From Solilutibacter tolerans (GTDB lineage Bacteria > Pseudomonadota > Gammaproteobacteria > Xanthomonadales > Xanthomonadaceae), in the NCBI RefSeq assembly GCF_900155935.1, contig NZ_FTLW01000002.1, forward strand, positions 372,001 to 436,000: a stretch of 64,000 bases of DNA, read 5' to 3'. A program made the translations under genes and the position numbers. The notes under the pieces were generated by a model. That model saw only the letters and a program-made list of their open reading frames with translations, was not told the DNA's origin and searched no databases. This document shows positions 23,951-31,912 of this stretch, piece after piece (position 1 is the first letter of the stretch; each line of letters starts with the position of its first letter).

Positions 23951-24688
23951 TTAGCTCATGCCACCATCGATGCCGATCACTTGGCCATTGATATAGCCCG
24001 CCGCGTCGCTGCAAAGAAACGCGGCCAATGCGGCCACCTCTTCGGGTGAGCCAGCACGCCCCGCCGGCACCATAGCCTTGATTTGCTCGGGCGGGAATAC
24101 ATTGTCGGTCATGCTGCCTTTGATTACGCCGGGCGCGATTACGTTGACGCTGATGCCCCGGCTACCCATTTCGCGCGCCAGTGATTTGCTCGCGCCGTGC
24201 AATGCTGCCTTGGCCGCCGCGTAATTCACTTGCCCGCGATTGCCCAGCACCGCTGCCACGCTGGAGATATTGACGATGCGGCCCCAGCGAGTGCGCGACA
24301 TCGGTAGCAACAGCGGCTGGGTGACATTGAAAAATCCGTGCAAAGACACATCGATGACGTTGCGCCATTGCGGCTCGGTCATGCCGGCAAGAGGCGCGTC
24401 GTCATGAATGCCCGCGTTGTTGACGAGGATTTGGATCGGGGCCTGGGCCAGCAAGGATTCGATGGCAGTGCGGGAGAGCTCGGCATCGGTGACGTCGAAG
24501 GCAATGGCTTCGGCGCTGCCGCCTTGGCTTGTGATCTGTTCAACAACACTGGCGGCACGGGCAAGGTTGCCGTTCGCATGCACGATGACGTGATGACCTG
24601 CCGCAGCAAGTGCAACGCAGATCGCGCCGCCGATGTCGCCACTGCCGCCGGTGACCAGAGCATGCTTTCGGGGGTGATTGGCATCCAT
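23951..24688 (-). CDS. 3-oxoacyl-ACP reductase (FabG-like SDR)
   Basis: 245 residues from ATG 24688 (a GTG at 24700 would add four residues). Classic short-chain dehydrogenase: TGGSGDIGG NADPH-binding loop, NNAG, catalytic Ser in NISSVAAV, Tyr and Lys in YAAAKAAL, and a final IGIDGGMS. Reduces the beta-keto group of each polyene intermediate on ACP. In the operon between the hotdog dehydratase and the secreted unknown. Confidence 0.93.
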   Translation of the reverse strand: MDANHPRKHALVTGGSGDIGGAICVALAAAGHHVIVHANGNLARAASVVEQITSQGGSAEAIAFDVTDAELSRTAIESLLAQAPIQILVNNAGIHDDAPLAGMTEPQWRNVIDVSLHGFFNVTQPLLLPMSRTRWGRIVNISSVAAVLGNRGQVNYAAAKAALHGASKSLAREMGSRGISVNVIAPGVIKGSMTDNVFPPEQIKAMVPAGRAGSPEEVAALAAFLCSDAAGYINGQVIGIDGGMS

Positions 24689-24729
24689 GCAGACGTCCAC
24701 TGGGAAAGCGACACTTTAACGCTTGCCAC

Positions 24730-25173
24730 TCAGTCTTGAAGCATCACTGCGGCGCGGCCTTCGGCAAGCAGTCGCCCAGCATGCTCGATGCGGAATGCGT
24801 ATTGCTGACTATCCTGGCCTTGCATCAGTAATTCGGCATGACCGATCAGTTCGTTGTGCAAGTCATCGATGCGCGTGACGTGGAGGCTCACACCACGCAG
24901 TGCCACCAGGAAGCCTTTGCGTACAGGCGCATGAGTTGCCAACGCCAGCAAGCCGCCATGCACGGCCATGGCTTGCGCGCCGAACTCGGCCAGATGCACG
25001 GCCCGCAGGAGATTATCGCTACGTAGCGGGTTATCTGTATGGCGATGGGAGTCCGTCGATACCACCACCGAAGTTTCATCCGCAGCCAATACGCGTTGCC
25101 ACAGGCACATGGCACCTTGGTGCGGGACAAGGGTCGTGATGTCGATCCGGGCCAAGGCATCGACGTCAAACAT
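24730..25173 (-). CDS. 3-hydroxyacyl-ACP dehydratase-like hotdog protein
   Basis: 147 residues from ATG 25173, which overlaps the stop of the MMPL gene by 8 nt. VPHQGAMCLWQRVL near the N-terminus and HLAEFGAQAMAVHGGLLA around residues 62-79 supply the candidate catalytic His and Glu of the ApeP-type (FabZ-related) dehydratases of aryl-polyene clusters. It would remove water from the 3-hydroxyacyl-ACP to make each double bond. Probably works as a heterodimer with the second small dehydratase of the same operon (29159-29464). Confidence 0.85.
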   Translation of the reverse strand: MFDVDALARIDITTLVPHQGAMCLWQRVLAADETSVVVSTDSHRHTDNPLRSDNLLRAVHLAEFGAQAMAVHGGLLALATHAPVRKGFLVALRGVSLHVTRIDDLHNELIGHAELLMQGQDSQQYAFRIEHAGRLLAEGRAAVMLQD

Positions 25174-27514
25174 GTGACGTCTCCGCACGCGTCGCCGGCT
25201 GCCTTGCAATGAGCAAGCCCAATACGAAGTTTGACATTACGCCCAAGGTTACGGTGACGCCAATCGCACGCAGCACTGGTATGGAAGAAAGTGCCAACAA
25301 GGAAAACACCAGCAATGTCATCAGACTGCAAACGATCAAAGCATGCAAGGTGCGCAACTGGTCACGCATGCCATCACCGGCATGATCGAAGAACAAGGCG
25401 TAATCCAGTCCTAATCCAGCCGCCAAGATCAGCGCCACCAAATGGAACAGGTTGAGCTCGACGCCGAACGCGCGCAGCACAGCGATGATGACGAGCGTGG
25501 TCAGCGCCATCGGCAGCAAGACGCGCAGTGTGCGTCGTGGGTCGCGCAACGAGAACCAAACCGTTGCCGACAGCAGCAGTGCCGCCACGGCGAGTGACCA
25601 CAGCACGCGCTGTCGATACTGCACGACCAAAGATTCGGAGGCCCGCTTCATGTCTACAGGCTGCAGGCCGGCTGCTTTCGCAGCGCGGAGAAATGTAGCG
25701 TCATCACGAATGCCGGATACTGAAATCAGTGCAGTGGCGCGGCCACTTTCTTCGCGCAACAAGCCTGCAAGAGTAGTGGCGAGTGGCGTGCCATCGAGAT
25801 CATTCGCCGTGAGGGGCGGCGCGGTTCGTGCAGTTTCGATATCGCGCACGAAATCCTCGAATACGTCCGGCACGAAGTCCGTGCCAACAAGTGCTGCATC
25901 CAACTCAGGTTGCAAGGCATCCCCATCCGGCAAGCGCACTTGGCGCTCGCGCTGCACCTTGAGGGAGGGCAGGTAACGCGCGGCCATGTCGTAACCGCCG
26001 ATCACGCCATCCATGCGCATGGCGTCGAGTTTCGGACGCAGGGCCTCACTCGCTTGCAGCACGCTTTCGATGTCACGGCCATGCAGGGCAAGGAGATAGC
26101 GCACGTCCGGTGCGCCCAGCTCGCCACGCAAGCGGTTGTCGCGGGCCATGGTGTCTGCAGGCACGGGGGTCAGCTTCGACAAATCGTTTTGCCAGAACGG
26201 AGGCGGCGCGAATTTCATCACCCCGAGTGCCACGACGGCGAGCAAGGCGAGCATCCACGCGCGCGGGCGCGGCAGCCGTTCAATGCCGCGCCACAAACGT
26301 GCCATCAACGGGGAGTCGGCCGGGTCACGCGGGTCGGGGTCCAGCAGCGCAGGCAGCAGGAGGCGGGTGACCAGCGCGGCCGCAAGCAGGGCTGCGATGG
26401 TGAACACCGCCAGTTGTTTCAAGCCATCCACGCCCGACGCAAGAAAGGTGAAGTACGCGATGCAGGTGGCTGCTACACCAGTGGCCAGCGTGGGCCAGAT
26501 GCTGCGTGCGTTCTGCCATGGCGTGATGCCTGGGCGTTGGTGCGAAAACAGATGGATGGGGTAATCCTGCACCACGCCGATCAAGGTGAAGCCGAACGCG
26601 ATAGTGATGCCGTGTACGCCATCGAACAGCAAGGCGACAGCGGCGAGACCTGCGATGCCGGCGGTAGCCAACGGCAATACGCCGAACAACGGCATCTTCC
26701 AGCTGCGGTACGCAATCAACAACAAAAGGATGAGGCCGATGGTGTCGGCCGAACCAATCAGGCTGGCTTCGCGCGCGGTGCGCCCGCCGATTTCCACCGA
26801 TATCGCACCGGGGCCGCTCATCTCCAACGAAGTGCTCGTGCCCGCGCTGGCCTTGGCGAAGGCTTCATGCACGGCATTGACCGCGATTTCCTGCCCGGTC
26901 GGATCAAACCCGGCCACACGCGTTTCGGCGATGAGTAGTGCGGATTTTCCGGCGCGATCAAACCAGACATCATGCAAGCGCTGTGGGCCGTTGGCGGGCT
27001 GCCAGCCTTCCATCAGCTTCAAGGTTTCGAGCGTCGGATCGGAAGGAATCAACGGTTCCAGCAAGCCCGCGGCCGGGGAGCCAAGATCCTCAATGCGTGC
27101 CTGCAATTCGCTGGCAAGGTAATCGCGATCAAGCGCCTGCGAGTCCAGACTCGGTGTCAGCAGATAACGATACGGACGCAGGCGCTCGGGAATGACGTCG
27201 ATGCTGGCGGGCTCGCCATTCGACACCAGCAGGAAACGATTATCGGCGGCGAGCGTCGCAGCTAGCGCTCGAGATTGCGCGGCCAGTGTGTCGGAATCTG
27301 CGCCGGAGATCGACAGCAAAAGCAAACGTGAGCCCGGCCCTTCGCCCAACTCATCCATCAACAGGCGTTGCTCAGGCGTCTGCGGGTCAGGCATGAACTT
27401 GCGCAGGTCACCGCTCATGGACAGTTGCGATGACAGCCAGAAACCGACTGCAGCCAACAAGCCCAGCCAAACGAGGGCGAGGGTGAGACGTGTCTTGGCG
27501 GGCAGCAGCTTCAT
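25166..27514 (-). CDS. MMPL/RND-family exporter of the pigment cluster
   Basis: 782 residues from ATG 27514 (GTG at 27544 would add ten). Two halves, each with an N-terminal helix, a large periplasmic loop (about 40-250 and 430-610) and a five-helix bundle, 12 helices in all, as in the MMPL/Patched transporters. Characteristic segments: FGFTLIGVVQDYPIHLFSH and AAGLGLDYALFFDH. In aryl-polyene clusters this protein is thought to move the lipid-linked pigment across the inner membrane. Lies between the LolA-like gene and the dehydratase gene, which overlaps it by 8 nt. Confidence 0.92.
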   Translation of the reverse strand: MKLLPAKTRLTLALVWLGLLAAVGFWLSSQLSMSGDLRKFMPDPQTPEQRLLMDELGEGPGSRLLLLSISGADSDTLAAQSRALAATLAADNRFLLVSNGEPASIDVIPERLRPYRYLLTPSLDSQALDRDYLASELQARIEDLGSPAAGLLEPLIPSDPTLETLKLMEGWQPANGPQRLHDVWFDRAGKSALLIAETRVAGFDPTGQEIAVNAVHEAFAKASAGTSTSLEMSGPGAISVEIGGRTAREASLIGSADTIGLILLLLIAYRSWKMPLFGVLPLATAGIAGLAAVALLFDGVHGITIAFGFTLIGVVQDYPIHLFSHQRPGITPWQNARSIWPTLATGVAATCIAYFTFLASGVDGLKQLAVFTIAALLAAALVTRLLLPALLDPDPRDPADSPLMARLWRGIERLPRPRAWMLALLAVVALGVMKFAPPPFWQNDLSKLTPVPADTMARDNRLRGELGAPDVRYLLALHGRDIESVLQASEALRPKLDAMRMDGVIGGYDMAARYLPSLKVQRERQVRLPDGDALQPELDAALVGTDFVPDVFEDFVRDIETARTAPPLTANDLDGTPLATTLAGLLREESGRATALISVSGIRDDATFLRAAKAAGLQPVDMKRASESLVVQYRQRVLWSLAVAALLLSATVWFSLRDPRRTLRVLLPMALTTLVIIAVLRAFGVELNLFHLVALILAAGLGLDYALFFDHAGDGMRDQLRTLHALIVCSLMTLLVFSLLALSSIPVLRAIGVTVTLGVMSNFVLGLLIARQPATRAETSHV

Positions 27515-27589
27515 CCGATCAGGCCGGGGCAACAAGGAGCCCACATGGTAGTACCTGCGATGGTGCTGCCGTCGCGATATGTATGCCTA

Positions 27590-28258
27590 TCAGCTGCCTT
27601 GTTGGCAGAGCATCACCAGCTTATCCAGTGTCGTAGCTGCGGTCACGCTGCGTGCGGCGCTGGCCAGCAGCGTGCGCTGCACTTCTTCGCCCTTAACGGC
27701 GCGCGTTTCGATGCAGCGCAGTTCGCTGCCCCGGCCATATAGTGTGATGTCGCGGACGTATTGCTTGAGCGCGGCCTGCTTCGGAAGCATCTGCATCCGC
27801 CACTGAGCGCGCGTGCCGGTCGTCGTCAGGGTGAAGTCGCGGGCGATGGCACGCTCATCGCCACTGAGCAATGCACCGAAGCTTGCTTGCATGCCGGCCA
27901 GTTGGGGGGCGCGCGACATCGAAAACGTGCGCGGCGACTTGGCGGCGCGCGCAATCGTGACTTGATCGCCGCGAATGGTGGTGGTTTCGCCGTAGGGCGC
28001 ACGCACGTCGCGGATCATCGTTTTGTCATCGGGGCGGCGGTATTCGCCGTACAGACGCAACGGGTTCTTCAGCAGGCGAGAGCTGCGCACTTCGACGAAG
28101 TTGGTGCGCATCGGTGTTGGCTGCGCCAGCTTGGACAAGATCCAGCCGCTATCGACGCTGTTCGCTGCTTGTGCCCACGCCGTTCCCGTCGCGACGCAAA
28201 GCAGTGCGACGCTGCACGGCAGCATCATCCAAGGGCGCGTCTTGCGGGTTTTCATCAT
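27590..28258 (-). CDS. LolA-like outer-membrane lipid carrier protein
   Basis: 222 residues from ATG 28258 (next ATGs at 28255 and 28228). Signal peptide with basic N-terminus MMKTRKTRPWMM and cleavage near AWA-QAA. The mature domain has the LolA-like pattern LAQPTPMRTNFVEVRSSRLLKNPLRLYGEYRR, with two Cys near the C-terminus. In aryl-polyene clusters such proteins are thought to carry the pigment lipid across the periplasm. Its 5' end lies inside the acyltransferase gene in another frame: 110 nt of overlap from 28149 to 28258, far longer than the other overlaps in this operon. Confidence 0.82.
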   Translation of the reverse strand: MMKTRKTRPWMMLPCSVALLCVATGTAWAQAANSVDSGWILSKLAQPTPMRTNFVEVRSSRLLKNPLRLYGEYRRPDDKTMIRDVRAPYGETTTIRGDQVTIARAAKSPRTFSMSRAPQLAGMQASFGALLSGDERAIARDFTLTTTGTRAQWRMQMLPKQAALKQYVRDITLYGRGSELRCIETRAVKGEEVQRTLLASAARSVTAATTLDKLVMLCQQGS

Positions 28259-29162
28259 CAGCCCAGAAGTCATAGAAGTTGAACCAGTTGTAAGGCGCAT
28301 CACGGGTCATAGTTTCCAGACGCGATGCATAACGGCGGATGAGCAAGGCCAGCGCCTGCGCCCGCGAGCTGCGCGGGACATCCAGCGCATTCGGCTCGAA
28401 CGCTTCGAAGCACAGGTCGTAGCGATTGCGGCCCCGGTACAAGCCAAAGCCCAGCACCACGGGCACTTTGAGGGCGGCAGCGATCAACCACGGTGTGGTT
28501 GGAAAGCGGGCCACGCCCCCCAAAAAAGGTGCGGACAGTGCGGGTTCATCGGGGCGGGCGCGATCGACCAGCATCGCGACCAATGCGCCTTCGTCGAGGG
28601 CCTGCTTCATCGCCATCACCACGCTTGGGCCATCTTGTGCGGCATCGATGACGCTGGCGGCGAGGGTCGGGTTCAGGGCGTCGAGCAACTTCATCAAGGC
28701 CGGGCTCTGGCCTTTGTCCAGCACTACGCGGATCACGTAGTCGGGGCGACGCGTGGCCAGCACGCGCAATACATCGAAACTGCCGAGGTGTGAGCCGAAC
28801 AGCAACACGCCGCGCCCTTCATCCAACAAATCGTGCACTTCCTCCACGCGATTGATGGTGACGTCGAAACGGTTCAGGTCGCCTCCCAGCAAAAACACGC
28901 GATCCAGGATGGTTGATGCAAACGTGTGCACATGTTTCGCGCCATCCCACCACGTGGCGGGGCGGCCGAGTACGCGTGTGAGATACGCACGCGACGCACG
29001 ACGCTCGGGGCCGCGCTTGATCAGGAAGTAGGCGGTGATCGGCCACAACAGCGGCCGTGCAACGCGGCGCCCCAGACGCTTGGCGATGGTGCGGATCAGC
29101 CACAGGGCAAACAAGCCTCCACCTTCCGGGCGCGCCTTCCAGTCGTTCACCGGTGCGTTCAT
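28149..29162 (-). CDS. LpxL-type acyltransferase (LPLAT) of the pigment cluster
   Basis: 337 residues. The acyltransferase HxxxxD motif is at H125 to D130 (GSHLGSFD); further family text FLGGVARFPTTPWLIAAALKVPVVLGFGLYRG. One hydrophobic N-terminal segment suggests inner-membrane association. In pigment clusters it probably transfers the aryl-polyene acyl chain to a lipid. The family usually ends soon after APYNWFNFYDFW; here about 37 hydrophilic residues follow, encoded by DNA that also encodes the LolA-like signal peptide. The start overlaps the dehydratase stop (ATGA). Confidence 0.9.
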   Translation of the reverse strand: MNAPVNDWKARPEGGGLFALWLIRTIAKRLGRRVARPLLWPITAYFLIKRGPERRASRAYLTRVLGRPATWWDGAKHVHTFASTILDRVFLLGGDLNRFDVTINRVEEVHDLLDEGRGVLLFGSHLGSFDVLRVLATRRPDYVIRVVLDKGQSPALMKLLDALNPTLAASVIDAAQDGPSVVMAMKQALDEGALVAMLVDRARPDEPALSAPFLGGVARFPTTPWLIAAALKVPVVLGFGLYRGRNRYDLCFEAFEPNALDVPRSSRAQALALLIRRYASRLETMTRDAPYNWFNFYDFWADDENPQDAPLDDAAVQRRTALRRDGNGVGTSSEQRR

Positions 29163-29464
29163 GTAACGACCATCTCGCCGCTAGCCAGCAGGTTGTCGCC
29201 GCGCACCACGCGAAAGCGCCATCGGCCCGGTGCCGTGCTATCGGCGACGATTTCCGCAGATTCCCCCGGCAGCAGGGGCTGCACGAACTTCACTTGTGGC
29301 AGGCGCAGCGGCGGCAACGCGCCGGCTTTTACTTCGATTGCCTGCTGTACGGCATCGAGAATGACGACGCCAGGCACCACCGGCTGACCCGGGAAGTGGC
29401 CGGACAGACAGGGGTGCGAGGCGGCGATGCACAAGGGCACGCGGATCGATGCGACATCACTCAT
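29159..29464 (-). CDS. Small FabA/FabZ-type hydroxyacyl-ACP dehydratase
   Basis: 101 residues, a single hotdog domain. The HPCLSGHFPGQPVVPGVVILD stretch at 17-37 is the FabA/FabZ-type signature. Shorter than FabZ and typical of the ApeI-like subunit of aryl-polyene dehydratases, which pairs with the ApeP-like protein (24730-25173). Start ATG 29464, 18 nt after the COG4648 protein gene; stop overlaps the acyltransferase start by 4 nt. Confidence 0.9.
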   Translation of the reverse strand: MSDVASIRVPLCIAASHPCLSGHFPGQPVVPGVVILDAVQQAIEVKAGALPPLRLPQVKFVQPLLPGESAEIVADSTAPGRWRFRVVRGDNLLASGEMVVT

Positions 29465-29482
29465 GGGGCAAGGATACGGCGC

Positions 29483-30199
29483 TCATTTGAACAGATCCCG
29501 CCAGAAGGCCGGCCCAAGCGCCGCCATGCGACGGAAGAAGTCCGCGACGTTCTTGTAACGCCCGGGAAAACGGCGCTTGCGGTAGGCGAATTCGATGGCG
29601 AACACCGCGCCGACCAGGCCGTAGTTCAGCCAGTTGGCAAACCACGACCATTGGCTGTCGCTGATCGACCAGGCCGAATCGATGCCTGCGCGGGCGAGCA
29701 AGCCGCCGGGGCTGGCGATCAGGGCCAAAGCCAGGTTGATCAGGGCCATGGCGATGAACACGACCGTCCAGATGGTGGTCAGGCCGCGGGTATAGCGGTC
29801 GAGCTCGGCCATCATCGCCTCGCTATCGCCGCCTTCAAGCGCGCGAACGATCTTGCTGATCACCGGGACGTGGCCGGGCATCAAGGTGCGCCCGAACAAC
29901 CACGCCAACAACAGTAGGAAGATCACCGGCATCAACAACAGCGCGATATGGATATGGGCCGAATCTTTCAGTTGCCACAAGGCGATGCCAGCGATGGCGG
30001 CTAATGCGATCGCCCAAGGACGGCGATGCCATAGGGGCTCGGCCAGCAAGAGCAACACGATCATGCCCACCGCCAGCGCTGCCAGCGCATGGCTGTCACG
30101 TGCGGTCGCCAGGTGAGACAGGCTGAGGTAGCTAAAGGCCAGTACCGGCCGCACCGCCGCGAACCATGCCGGAGATGCTGCGCTAGTGCGGCCCGACAC
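29483..30199 (-). CDS. COG4648-type multi-pass membrane protein of aryl-polyene clusters
   Basis: 238 residues from GTG 30199. Five or six hydrophobic helices (first two about 12-55, then 65-80, 85-110, 150-175, 195-210) followed by YRKRRFPGRYKNVADFFRRM, the hallmark of the family often labelled ketosynthase in databases, although it has no condensing-enzyme motifs. Inner membrane; function unknown but conserved in these clusters. Only 5 nt separate it from the ACP gene. Confidence 0.82.
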   Translation of the reverse strand: MSGRTSAASPAWFAAVRPVLAFSYLSLSHLATARDSHALAALAVGMIVLLLLAEPLWHRRPWAIALAAIAGIALWQLKDSAHIHIALLLMPVIFLLLLAWLFGRTLMPGHVPVISKIVRALEGGDSEAMMAELDRYTRGLTTIWTVVFIAMALINLALALIASPGGLLARAGIDSAWSISDSQWSWFANWLNYGLVGAVFAIEFAYRKRRFPGRYKNVADFFRRMAALGPAFWRDLFK

Positions 30200-30204
30200 G
30201 GCGG

Positions 30205-30474
30205 TCAGGCGGTGCGGTGTTGCTGGATGTGCTCGGAGAGCGCGCGCAGCGAGGCGAAGATGCGACGGTTGTCCTCGTTGTCCGAGCGCAACTGGAAGCC
30301 GTACTTCTTGGAGATGGCGAGGGCCAGTTCGAGCGCATCGATGGAGTCTAGACCCAGGCCGGTATTGAACAGCGGCGCTTCCGGATCAATGGATTCAGGC
30401 GAGACATCGTCCAGGTTAAGGCTTTCGACCAGGAGTTCGGCCAGTTCGCGTTCGGCTTCGGTTTGGGAGGACAT
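30205..30474 (-). CDS. xanC: Acyl carrier protein of the xanthomonadin-type cluster
   Basis: 89 residues from ATG 30474; an upstream in-frame start exists but gives a non-ACP extension. The phosphopantetheine Ser44 is in GLDSIDALEL, inside a four-helix acidic protein. It carries the aryl starter and the growing polyene. First gene of the nine-gene minus-strand unit; the 121-nt gap to the divergent halogenase-like gene should hold promoters for both units. Called xanC by analogy with the Xanthomonas cluster ACP; the assignment rests on context. Confidence 0.85.
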   Translation of the reverse strand: MSSQTEAERELAELLVESLNLDDVSPESIDPEAPLFNTGLGLDSIDALELALAISKKYGFQLRSDNEDNRRIFASLRALSEHIQQHRTA

Positions 30475-30595
30475 CAGCGGGCTTCCATTCGGATTCAGTG
30501 ACACAGGCGCAGGCTGCGCCATCGTGAAAGGTTAAGCGCACGTTATCATCCGCGCCAGTCCCCGCATGCCAGGACGCCGCGGGAAGAGGTTTTCG

Positions 30596-31912
30596 ATGCA
30601 ACATCCTGAACAAAAAAATACCTCGCCCCAGCCTTGCGACGCCTTGGTGATCGGCGGGGGGCCGGCCGGCAGCTGCGCCGCGACCTTGCTGGCGCAAAAA
30701 GGCTGGCGTGTGGTCATGCTGGAAAAAGCCGTGCACCCGCGGTTCCATATCGGCGAGTCGCTGTTGCCGCTCAACATGCCGATCCTCGAGCGCCTGGGTG
30801 TGCTGGAAAAGGTCCGCGAAGTGGGCTTGCTCAAGCTCGGTGCGGATTTTCCGGCCGATGACGGCAGCTTCAACGTGTTCGATTTCGGTCGCACCTTGCG
30901 CGAGTCGCCCAAGTTCGCCTTCCAGGTAAAGCGTGAAGAGTTTGACCAGGTCTTGTTCGAGCATGCGCGCGAATCCGGTGTCGATGCACGCGATGGCCTG
31001 GGCGTGGACCGCGTCGACTTTGCCGATGACGGTCAGATCACCGTGCATGCGGGCGATCACACCTGGCAGCCGCGGTATCTCCTGGATGCCAGTGGCCGCG
31101 ACACCTTCCTGGGCGGCAAGCTCAAGCTCAAGCGCAAAAACGCGAAGCACGCCTCGGCCGCGGTGTTCAGTCACTACCGAGGCGCGACGCATCGAGAAGG
31201 CCGTCATGCCGGCAATGTCAGCATCTATCGGCACGCGCATGGCTGGGCCTGGTTGATCCCGCTGCGCGACGGCAGCACCAGCGTGGGTGTGGTGTGCCAG
31301 CCGGAGTACTTGAAGACCCGCCGCGGCGACATCGAAACCTTCATGCTGCAGACCGTTGAGACGATCCCCGAGATGGCCTGGCGCATGCAGGGTGCCGAGC
31401 GCATCGCGCCGGTGCATGTCACCGGCAATTACACCTACGAATGCACGCGAATGCATGGCCGCCATTGGACATTGATGGGCGATGCGTATTCTTTCGTCGA
31501 TCCGATGTTCTCGTCCGGCGTGTTCCTGGCCATGCACAGCGCGGAAAAATCCGCGGAGATGGTGGATGCCATCCTGCAACAGCCCGCTCGTGAGGCCCAA
31601 TTGCAGCGCAAGCTACAGCGTGAGTTCGATGCGGGGCTGGATGAATTCAAATGGTTTATCTACCGCTTCACCTCGCCGACCATGAAGTCGCTGTTCTCCA
31701 ATCCTCGCGATTTCCTGGGTATTGAGCGTGCAGTGGTGTCGATGTTGGCCGGGGATGTGTTCGATGCGCGGCCCGTGCTGCGGCGTCTGCGGCTGTTCCG
31801 CGCCCTTTACGCGCTGACTGCACTGGGCATGGCACCCTCGGCGTGGCGGGATTGGCGCCGACGTAGGCGCCAGGTGGCCGTGGAAATGCGCGAGGAGACG
31901 CTGCAAGGATGA
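30596..31912 (+). CDS. Second FAD-dependent halogenase-like flavoprotein
   Basis: 438 residues from ATG 30596 (AGAGG just upstream; a start at 30566 lacks one). FAD motif GGGPAGSCAA at 20-29, HIGESLLP at 51-58, a Lys at residue 80 in LLKLGADF where phenolic/pyrrolic halogenases have their active-site Lys, and an exact WxWxIP (WAWLIP) near 216. The late GDAYSFVDPMFSSGV segment binds FAD. It differs clearly from the 538-residue paralogue at 21741. A basic RRRR stretch near the C-terminus may hold it at the membrane. It overlaps xanB2 as ATGA, so it may act on hydroxybenzoate or on the polyene. Confidence 0.85.
   Translation: MQHPEQKNTSPQPCDALVIGGGPAGSCAATLLAQKGWRVVMLEKAVHPRFHIGESLLPLNMPILERLGVLEKVREVGLLKLGADFPADDGSFNVFDFGRTLRESPKFAFQVKREEFDQVLFEHARESGVDARDGLGVDRVDFADDGQITVHAGDHTWQPRYLLDASGRDTFLGGKLKLKRKNAKHASAAVFSHYRGATHREGRHAGNVSIYRHAHGWAWLIPLRDGSTSVGVVCQPEYLKTRRGDIETFMLQTVETIPEMAWRMQGAERIAPVHVTGNYTYECTRMHGRHWTLMGDAYSFVDPMFSSGVFLAMHSAEKSAEMVDAILQQPAREAQLQRKLQREFDAGLDEFKWFIYRFTSPTMKSLFSNPRDFLGIERAVVSMLAGDVFDARPVLRRLRLFRALYALTALGMAPSAWRDWRRRRRQVAVEMREETLQG

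Noticed and set aside
29483-30199. Naming the COG4648 protein a ketosynthase
   Set aside because: Databases often use this name, but there is no thiolase fold or active-site Cys; it is a multi-pass membrane protein.
30485-30545. Possible riboswitch-like structure upstream of ACP or halogenase-like gene
   Set aside because: No known riboswitch signature could be recognised; the region is a short divergent promoter gap.
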